DNA of 64,000 bases from Vibrio owensii CAIM 1854 = LMG 25443 (GTDB lineage Bacteria > Pseudomonadota > Gammaproteobacteria > Enterobacterales > Vibrionaceae): NCBI RefSeq assembly GCF_000817815.1, contig NZ_JPRD01000013.1, forward strand, positions 1-64,000, written 5' to 3'. Position 1 is the first letter of the stretch. The number at the start of each line of letters is the position of its first letter. Both the position numbers and the translations under genes were made by a program. A model generated the notes under the pieces. The model searched no databases. It was not told the origin of the DNA and worked only from the letters and a program-made list of their open reading frames with translations. Below are positions 58,206-64,000 of this stretch, one piece after another.

Positions 58206-58522
58206 AAAGGTATCGTTGGCTCTTATATTTATAAAAATGGGTGTTTCGCGCGAACATTATATTTTAGTAGTCAAAATAAATTCCGATCTATGTCGCGTAT
58301 TTGAGTCGTATCAACCTCGATGAGTAAATATTAAACAATGCGTATTGCCTTTTTGCGCTAACTTGATTAATGGCGAAGTGTTATCTAAGACGTTGTAAAA
58401 CCTTCTTATTTTATAAAATGTGAGCTAGATCTTACTATTCAGGCGTAGTTTTCATATTAAATATCAAGCATATGGCGTGCTCGATATATTGCCTCAATTG
58501 ATTATTATTAGGGACGATAGTT
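58206..58522. other. 317-bp AT-rich region between divergent chemoreceptor and M16 genes
   Basis: No gene is visible. It is AT-rich and holds the divergent promoters of the chemoreceptor (minus) and the M16 protease (plus). I could not pick out a specific element with confidence. Confidence 0.5.
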
Positions 58523-61273
58523 ATGCGTAGCACGTTGTTACTCACCGCATTGTTGCTGTCAGGGTGTGCTCTGACTCCCCAATCGACACCGCTTCAAACC
58601 GATCCGAATTGGTACGTTGATCAACTGCCTAATGGGATGAAATACCACATTTATCCAACCCAAGATGAAGAAGTCTCGGTACGTTTGATGATGAACGTTG
58701 GCTCCTTCCAAGAAGACGCGACTCAAAAAGGCTACGCGCATTTTATTGAGCACATGGCCTTCAACGGCAGCACTCACTTTTCTGGCAATGATGTTGTAAA
58801 GCTGTTTGAAGCATCAGGCGGCAGCTTTGGGGCAGATATTAATGCCACGACGACTTATCAACAGACGACTTACAAGCTTGATCTTGCTAATCCGAGTAAA
58901 CTGGATGATGCGCTAACGTGGATGCGTGATATCAGTGATGGCATCGAGTTCGACCCAACGCAGGTAGAAAAAGAGAAAGGGGTGATTTTAGGAGAGTGGC
59001 GTCGTGCGCGGCCTGATGATAAATCCCTATCTTTTAACGCGTACCAAGCTTCTATTGAAGGCACGCCTTATGCGGAGCACGATCCGATTGGCACGCGTAG
59101 CTCAATAGAGAGCACGACATCGCCAGCGCTAAAAGCGTTCTATGACAAGTGGTATCAGCCGCAATACGCAGAGTTAATTGTCACAGGTAATGTTGATGTC
59201 GAATCCATCTCAAAGATCATTGAGAACAAATTTTCTAATTGGGAAAGCATTTCTAATGCGGCAGTAGAAAAGCGTCGTGATATTCGAGTGAATAACGCTA
59301 ATCGCATTTTACCAAGCAGTAAGATGGAATCACCGAGCCTGCATTTGGTCATCGATCGGGATTCTGTTACTCGACAAACCATGCAGCAACAACACAAAGC
59401 TTGGCAAGATGAGTTGAGTGCTCAGTTGATCCAACAACGCTTACTGACGGTGTTGAATGATGCGGCGGAATCGTTCCAATACGCTTATGCGCAACCTTAT
59501 TCTTCCAACTATCATCGCATGATGTCGGCAGGGGTGTCTTTTGCTCCTGAGCGCCGTGACAACATCCAACAAATCTTCTTGAATACTCTGACCTCGCTGC
59601 GTGATTACGGTGTGACTCAAGAGGAACTGGATGGCGTGATGTCGGGTTGGTATGGCGAACTGTCTAACCTAGATGCTGATTGGGCGAAGCGAAAGCCTGC
59701 TGGTTATGCAGAAGCGCGAGTGTATCAATTGGAGCGAGATTCAGTATCACAATCCAAACAAGGGTATGAGCAAAGCTTAGCCACCTTTGTCGCTGCCAAT
59801 GACCTTAACCACGCGAACAACGAGTTAGAAGCCCTGTTATCGGAACCGGCGAATTTTGTGGTGGGATTAGGTAGAACGGAAAACAAAGAACAGTTCGCAG
59901 GTGAGTTTGCGTTGTTAGGCGCAGCTTACGCACAAGCCGGTGAAAAGCCGCTTGAGATGTACGCGAAAACCGATGGTTTTATTCAGCCAACTAAAGAAGG
60001 TGACATCACCGCCGTTCGAGAAGAGAAAGGCGGTTTCCAAGTTTACTCACTCTCAAATGGCATCGAAGTTTGGTTCCAGAAAGATGAGAAAGCGGCGAAC
60101 CGAGCCTACATTTACTTGGCTAGCCAAGGTGGTAAGGCTGCACTTGATAAATCACTCTATCCTGCGTTTGAAGTGGCGACCATGGCAGCGGCACGCAGTG
60201 GGTTGGGGGATTTCTCAGGTTCTGAACTCGACAGCTACTTGCGCAAAAACGACATTTCACTCTTCCCAATCCTTGGGCCGACGAATCACGGCATTGAGGT
60301 CATCACACCCAAAGCACATTTAGCCAGTGCCATGAATGGTCTGTATAACGTGGCGACGGAAATCAAAGTCGATGAGCGTCAACTCGAAGCGGTAAAACGT
60401 GAATACGTTCAGCAGCGACGTGCTTTCTTTGAATCACCAATGGGCCAGTGGATTAAAGCCGCAAATGAAAACGCATACTTGCCGAACAGTCGCCATCGCC
60501 TTTTGTCCATCAATGGCGCAGAGAACGTCACACCGGATCAAGTGTTTGCGATGCATGAAGCCTTGTTCAAGCATAACTACGGTTACAAAATGATCATCGT
60601 AGCCGATGTCGAGCCTGAGCAGATCACACCGTTGCTGCGTAAGTATGTTGCATCGATTGATCTAAAACCGGCCACGCCTGTGGATTACCATATTGAGTTT
60701 GATCCCAATGCGAAAAGTCGTTTGGTCATGGCCGCAGGTAACGAGCCATCTTCGCTGTATTTGCTGCGTTTAACCAATGAGCGTGAGTCACCTAGAATGG
60801 CGCGTGATACGGTGGTTGAAGACATGCTGCAACGCATCGCTGCTGCACGTGTTACTGCACAATTACGTGAAGAAGCAAGCTTGGATTACAGCCCTGGTAT
60901 CTACCCAATTACACAAGATAGAGAACAAGTATCGGATTGGTTCTTTGAATCACAAATCGATCCAAAAGACGTCGACAAGATGGACGCTCAGCTGGATAAA
61001 ATCTTTGATGGTTTAGCGAAAAACATCACGCAAAAAGAAGTCGATACGGCTGCCAAGCAACTTGCTGTTTCTATGAAAGACATGGATGACAATCCGGGAC
61101 AACGCAGTTGGTCATACACTCGCTACTTAGTGCATGATTACGGGCTTGATGTCTTGCTGGATGTTGATAAAGCAGCGCAAAGCGTCACGTTAGAAGAGGT
61201 GAGGGCGAAAGCGAAACAGGCCTTTGGTAGCAAAGCCAAACGTACCACCATCATTTTAAATCCCCAACAATAA
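58523..61273 (+). CDS. M16-family zinc metalloprotease lipoprotein (pitrilysin/PqqL-like)
   Basis: A 916-residue M16 protease with a lipoprotein signal (lipobox SGC, Cys15), so it is attached to an envelope membrane. The inverted zinc motif is His73-F-I-Glu76-His77 (AHFIEHMAF), with the third metal ligand expected among the Glu in VEKEKG (149-151). Two M16 halves follow: the first is active, and the second (from about 490, YSLSNGIEVWFQKDEKAANRAYIYLASQGG) is inactive and helps bind peptide. Length fits the two-domain PqqL-type members. GACGATAGTT precedes the ATG. It degrades peptides in the envelope; no neighbour suggests a specific target. Confidence 0.93.
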   Translation: MRSTLLLTALLLSGCALTPQSTPLQTDPNWYVDQLPNGMKYHIYPTQDEEVSVRLMMNVGSFQEDATQKGYAHFIEHMAFNGSTHFSGNDVVKLFEASGGSFGADINATTTYQQTTYKLDLANPSKLDDALTWMRDISDGIEFDPTQVEKEKGVILGEWRRARPDDKSLSFNAYQASIEGTPYAEHDPIGTRSSIESTTSPALKAFYDKWYQPQYAELIVTGNVDVESISKIIENKFSNWESISNAAVEKRRDIRVNNANRILPSSKMESPSLHLVIDRDSVTRQTMQQQHKAWQDELSAQLIQQRLLTVLNDAAESFQYAYAQPYSSNYHRMMSAGVSFAPERRDNIQQIFLNTLTSLRDYGVTQEELDGVMSGWYGELSNLDADWAKRKPAGYAEARVYQLERDSVSQSKQGYEQSLATFVAANDLNHANNELEALLSEPANFVVGLGRTENKEQFAGEFALLGAAYAQAGEKPLEMYAKTDGFIQPTKEGDITAVREEKGGFQVYSLSNGIEVWFQKDEKAANRAYIYLASQGGKAALDKSLYPAFEVATMAAARSGLGDFSGSELDSYLRKNDISLFPILGPTNHGIEVITPKAHLASAMNGLYNVATEIKVDERQLEAVKREYVQQRRAFFESPMGQWIKAANENAYLPNSRHRLLSINGAENVTPDQVFAMHEALFKHNYGYKMIIVADVEPEQITPLLRKYVASIDLKPATPVDYHIEFDPNAKSRLVMAAGNEPSSLYLLRLTNERESPRMARDTVVEDMLQRIAAARVTAQLREEASLDYSPGIYPITQDREQVSDWFFESQIDPKDVDKMDAQLDKIFDGLAKNITQKEVDTAAKQLAVSMKDMDDNPGQRSWSYTRYLVHDYGLDVLLDVDKAAQSVTLEEVRAKAKQAFGSKAKRTTIILNPQQ

Positions 61274-61283
61274 TCATCAAAAA

Positions 61284-61315
61284 GGGCGACATTCGTGTCG
61301 CCCATTGTTTTTGCG
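61284..61315 (+). terminator. Terminator after the M16 protease gene
   Basis: GGGCGACA/TGTCGCCC with a TTCG tetraloop, a very stable hairpin, followed by ATTGTTTTT. Confidence 0.93.
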
Positions 61316-61341
61316 CGGTAAGGTAAACTCGATTACCCGTT

Positions 61342-61668
61342 TTAACCGCACTGGCAAGGCGTAGTTTCGCCTGTCTTTATTTGTTGCTTGTAAGCTTTAA
61401 CGGCTTCTTTTCTTGCTGCATCAAGATCAGGGCGACGCACCACGACTTTCATCCCCGACTTAGGTTTTACCTTGCAAGCGTAACGAGGCTCACCGTCCAC
61501 TTCCACTTTGCATACATGACAGCAACCGTGTTTACGTTTGTTCTTCAAACAAGGTGCGGCGATATTCACTTTGACCTTGCGTGCCACCTCAACCAGGTTT
61601 TGGTCGTCAGGTGAAAGGGTGATTTGGTGGTGATCAATCTCGATGATTGCAGGTTTAAAGGTAAACAT
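61342..61668 (-). CDS. [2Fe-2S] ferredoxin-like protein
   Basis: A 108-residue soluble protein with a plant-type ferredoxin fold. The cluster-ligand region has Cys40, Cys49, Cys50, Cys53 and Cys65 (APCLKNKRKHGCCHVCKVEVDGEPRYACKV). In standard ferredoxins the spacing is C-x4/5-C-x2-C; here the first gap is eight or nine residues, with a double Cys, an unusual form. Two more Cys (Cys105 and Cys107) are at the C-terminus. It would shuttle electrons to an unknown partner; no partner gene is adjacent. It is divergent from the CpxP-like gene. Confidence 0.85.
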   Translation of the reverse strand: MFTFKPAIIEIDHHQITLSPDDQNLVEVARKVKVNIAAPCLKNKRKHGCCHVCKVEVDGEPRYACKVKPKSGMKVVVRRPDLDAARKEAVKAYKQQIKTGETTPCQCG

Positions 61669-61873
61669 AAGCTCTTAAATTAGGGTTAAACAACGACTAA
61701 GACGACGGACAAAAGAAAAAGACGAAGGAAATTGGAAATTATTTGTCGTTTTTGTCATATCAGTCTTTGCTTATTTTGTGACGGAAAGTCTCATATTTGT
61801 CAGGTACAGGAAACCATGTGGTATCGATTGAGTCTCACCTAACTCCAAACTGAAGTTAATGAAGGTTCCCCCA

Positions 61874-62305
61874 ATGAAACGCTACCTATTGTCGACGATT
61901 CTACTACTAAGCAGCGCAAATGTATTTGCAGAAGCAGCACCAACTCAACCTGCAGCGCCAAAACCATTCGGTTTAGAGAGCATTACGGCTGATCAACAAG
62001 CGAAGATTGAAGAAATTCAAATCAATTTAAGCAGCAAACTAGCGGGTCAGCAGGATCCTAAAGCAGTACAAGAAAGTGCGAAGCAGTTCGAGAAGTTAGT
62101 GAAAGCGTCTTCTTTTGATGAAGCAAAAGCCAAGCAACTTATCCAACAAGCGCATGCAAAACAGCTGGACACGCAGTTGGCTCAACTTAAAGCACAGCAC
62201 GACATCTACAATGTTCTAACTGCAGAGCAAAAGTCGACGCTAGAGAAGCGTCAACAAGAGCAGCTTAAAAAGTTAGAAGCGATGAAGCAGCAACAAGCGC
62301 AGTAA
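61874..62305 (+). CDS. Periplasmic Spy/CpxP-like helical protein
   Basis: A 143-residue exported protein. Signal peptide (about residues 1-19, ending NVFAEA), then an all-helical body with the LTxxQ-type motif LTAEQKSTLEKRQ near the end and Gln/Lys-rich helices. It resembles the Spy/CpxP family of periplasmic chaperones or stress-response modulators, shortened and without the second LTxxQ copy being clear. I start at 61874 (MKRYLLST), where AAGG lies eight bases upstream; an ATG at 61859 would put five residues before the signal peptide. It has a terminator after it. Confidence 0.78.
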   Translation: MKRYLLSTILLLSSANVFAEAAPTQPAAPKPFGLESITADQQAKIEEIQINLSSKLAGQQDPKAVQESAKQFEKLVKASSFDEAKAKQLIQQAHAKQLDTQLAQLKAQHDIYNVLTAEQKSTLEKRQQEQLKKLEAMKQQQAQ

Positions 62306-62338
62306 TCGAAACCACTTTTTACTCCCTATAGAATGTTC

Positions 62339-62364
62339 AAGGCCCTTTAGCAGAGGGCCTTTAT
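62339..62364 (+). terminator. Terminator after the Spy/CpxP-like gene
   Basis: AAGGCCCT/AGGGCCTT with a seven-base loop, followed by TTATCG. It lies between convergent genes. Confidence 0.8.
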
Positions 62365-62412
62365 CGTTTATATTATTACGAGTAAATCAGGTTTAACTGA
62401 CGTTAGTAACGA

Positions 62413-62799
62413 TTAATCGTTCTTCTCTTTACCGTAAACGCGTACGCCCGCTTTAGAGCCTTCTGAGTTACCGTACACTTCGATGTTTTTCACACAGCGA
62501 CGGTAACCGAAGTAACGCCAGTCCGTCATCTTGTCTTTCTTTAGATCACGGTGGAAGCGAATGGTTTTCTCGTCACCGTTTTGGAATCGCACAACGACCT
62601 TTCTTAGTTCTAGGTCTTTCTCTGCTTTCACTTTGATCGCATTGGTGTTGCGGCAAATCACCATTGGGATTTTTGCAGCTAGGTTACCGTGCTCAAGCAA
62701 GATAGTACGACCTAAAGTGAATTTATCGTCTGCGTGTGCAGGAGCGATAAGTGTTGTTGCAGCCAATGCTGCCGTGATAATAGCGGTATAAATTCTCAT
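62413..62799 (-). CDS. Exported DUF2541-family protein
   Basis: A 128-residue periplasmic protein with a signal peptide (cleavage after APAHA) and a DUF2541-type body like E. coli YaaI: KFTLGRTILLEHGNLAAKIPMVICRNTNAIKVKAEKDLELRKVVVRFQNGD, then KMTDWRYFGYRRCVKNIEVYG. Two Cys (Cys49 and one near 102) could form a disulfide. Function unknown. It is convergent with the Spy/CpxP-like gene. Confidence 0.87.
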   Translation of the reverse strand: MRIYTAIITAALAATTLIAPAHADDKFTLGRTILLEHGNLAAKIPMVICRNTNAIKVKAEKDLELRKVVVRFQNGDEKTIRFHRDLKKDKMTDWRYFGYRRCVKNIEVYGNSEGSKAGVRVYGKEKND

Positions 62800-63021
62800 T
62801 TAAAAAATCACCAAAACACAGGAGCGCGAATCATAGTCGAGAGGAATGAAAAACAGCTAGCAATATTTTCTGATGTGGATGAAGTTTCACAATTCGCTGA
62901 CTTTAGGCGAAGAAAGCATCAGTTGTATTAGGGAAGGGGCTAATTTTCCTCGCAACTTAGTCGGATCAAAAAAGGACCTGTTTTAAAGAGCACCAATTTG
63001 TGCCCTTCCATTTTGCTGCAA

Positions 63022-63440
63022 TTACACGCTTTTGCGAGCTTGTGACTTATCCGTTTTATTGGTTTCAGTGGACTTCTCTTTCAGCGTCACCACTTCTTTT
63101 TCTGGTAGCTCTGCGGCCTCTCCAAAGAACTTGCCGCCTGCTTCAATACTCAGGTTGTTACTCCAAATTTTGCCACTGACACGGCCTTTTGCTAGCACTT
63201 GGATGTGTTCAGCATGGCAGTTACCATCAAGCAGGCCATTGACGATCAGTTGTTTCGCGTAGATGTCGCCTTTAACACGGCCACTCTCTGCGACGACCAA
63301 TGTGCCTTCGACGTGCAATTGGCCTTCGATGATGCCATCAACCTGACTTTGAGTTCTCCGCTAACAGAACAGCCTTTGGCGATGAGAGTTGAAGCTGATG
63401 AGCCACTCGTTGTTCCACGGTTTTGATTAAAGATTCCCAT
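63022..63440 (-). pseudogene. Bactofilin gene, frameshifted
   Basis: Two frames together give one bactofilin (DUF583, about 139 residues), a small beta-helical polymer-forming cytoskeletal protein. The first frame starts at the ATG at 63440 (MGIFNQNRGTTSGSSASTLIAKGCSVSGELK). The second begins SQVDGIIEGQLHVEGTLVVAESGRVKGDIYAKQLIVNG and runs to 63022. One A added to the AAA at 63348-63350 (T on the plus strand) restores the frame, and the length becomes a multiple of three. The N-terminal half overlaps the 3' end of the M23 gene in another frame. True mutation, alternative translation or sequencing error cannot be separated here. Confidence 0.82.
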
Positions 63441-64000
63441 CGTATTCTTCGCTCCTTGGTAAAGATGTCTTCAAAATTATTGAGGTTCCAATCCACGAAT
63501 GGCCTTGGGTTTACGGCTCTTCCAATAAATCTCACTTCATAATGAAGGTGAGGACCAGAAGAGAGCCCGGTGTTACCAGAAATGGCGATGAGCTGGCCTT
63601 TTTTGACGAACTCACCGGTTTTGACTTTGAACTCTTTCAAGTGGGCATAAGCGCTCGAAAAGCCAAAGGAATGCTGTATATGCAGTAAGTTTCCATACCC
63701 TTTGCTACTTCGGCGTGTGGTTTCTATTACGCCATCAGCTGAGGCATACACTTTGGTGCCAGTGTTAACCGCGAAATCTAGCCCACGGTGCATTTTTGTT
63801 TTTTTGGTAACCGGATGAATGCGCTTGCCAAACCCCGATGAAAGCCGTGCTTTACCGACTGGAGAGCCGTTAGGGATCTGGTTGAGCATCACCATTCGAA
63901 CATTAGACGTGATAGCGGCAGTATCAAAGCGCGCATCCAAACTCTCAGTGTTGGATTCGTTGGCGACACCGAGCACTTTCTCCAATTCGCCTAAACGCTC
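63338..64000 (-). CDS. M23-family metallopeptidase (LytM domain), 5' end beyond the window
   Basis: The window holds the last 220 codons. The frame stays open to the right edge (ERLGELEKV...), so the gene starts outside. The M23 domain includes GFGKRIHPVTKKTKMHRGLDFAVNTGTKVYASADGVIETTRRSSKGYGN and HLKEFKVKTGEFVKKGQLIAISGNTGLSSGPHLHYEVRF. The zinc ligands are the His and Asp in HRGLDF and the His in HLHYE. It cleaves peptidoglycan cross-links or peptides. A TTG at 63985 is not accepted as start because coding continues. Gene order M23-bactofilin is known from curved and stalked bacteria, where both shape the cell. Its stop at 63338 lies 102 bp inside the bactofilin frame. Confidence 0.88.
   Translation of the reverse strand, partial: ERLGELEKVLGVANESNTESLDARFDTAAITSNVRMVMLNQIPNGSPVGKARLSSGFGKRIHPVTKKTKMHRGLDFAVNTGTKVYASADGVIETTRRSSKGYGNLLHIQHSFGFSSAYAHLKEFKVKTGEFVKKGQLIAISGNTGLSSGPHLHYEVRFIGRAVNPRPFVDWNLNNFEDIFTKERRIRWESLIKTVEQRVAHQLQLSSPKAVLLAENSKSG

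Noticed and set aside
63246..63440. A separate 64-residue protein starting at 63440
   Set aside because: It is the N-terminal half of the bactofilin read past the frameshift, not an independent gene.
1..64000. tRNA, rRNA, CRISPR arrays, integrases, transposases and prophage structural genes
   Set aside because: None was recognised. The only repeats are the tandem array and the repeats within two proteins.

Overview
The window reads as a Vibrio chromosome segment, probably from the Harveyi clade and perhaps the second chromosome. Grounds: dense, moderate-GC gene layout, Vibrio-type single-gene families (DUF2999, DUF3297, DUF2541), a chitodextrinase-like secreted enzyme, a c-di-GMP riboswitch of the Vibrio GEMM-I type, and many AraC/LysR regulators. 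Species is not proven. No rRNA, tRNA, CRISPR array, integrase or insertion sequence was found.

Layout. 0-2.4 kb: a PatB/MalY C-S lyase, a rhodanese and a SigZ-like sigma factor on the plus strand. 2.5-4.7 kb: a LysR regulator divergent from a SnoaL-like protein and a peroxiredoxin-like protein separated by a strongly structured intergenic RNA. 4.8-10 kb: DEAD-box helicase; a second PatB/MalY enzyme in an operon with an NhaC-type antiporter, behind a LacI-family gene and a 20-bp palindromic operator. 10-12.1 kb: MOSC protein, small protein, AraC regulator. 12.2-14.6 kb: a c-di-GMP riboswitch and the surface lipoprotein it should control (four Ig-like domains plus Kelch repeats). 14.6-21.7 kb: Lrp/LysE pair, quinone-oxidoreductase-like enzyme, GH4 glycosidase with divergent LysR, a soluble CZB chemoreceptor, an AraC gene followed by a frameshifted VOC gene. 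21.8-27.2 kb: Fur-box TonB receptor, membrane protein, an unrecognised basic protein, GNAT, CAP-domain lipoprotein. 27.2-28.24 kb: a noncoding tandem array of about 307-bp units built of three inverted-repeat modules.

28.2-32.1 kb is a peroxide-defence block: ahpC-ahpF behind an OxyR-type site and ohrR/ohr behind OhrR-type palindromes. 32.2-39.7 kb: a Phd/RelE-type toxin-antitoxin pair, DUF218 protein, AraC regulators, GNAT, DUF2999, MATE pump. 39.7-44.1 kb: a three-gene LolD/FtsX-like ABC transporter operon ending in an AttH/CrtC-like lipoprotein. 44.2-48.3 kb: DUF3297, an internally deleted LysR, ankyrin protein coupled to a flavodoxin-fold oxidoreductase, antitoxin-like protein, aldo/keto reductase. 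48.4-64 kb: chitodextrinase-like enzyme, U32 protein, DUF302, a six-repeat Cys/His-rich protein, a Cache chemoreceptor, M16 protease, [2Fe-2S] protein, CpxP/Spy-like protein, DUF2541, and a frameshifted bactofilin overlapping an M23 peptidase cut by the window edge.

The strongest candidates for new biology are the six-repeat Cys/His protein (55154-56086), the riboswitch-controlled Ig/Kelch lipoprotein, the three-module tandem array, the unrecognised basic protein at 25045-25806, and the C-S lyase/rhodanese/sigma cassette. Three genes (VOC, LysR, bactofilin) look broken. Two of these breaks are single-base changes in or beside A runs and could also be sequencing errors.
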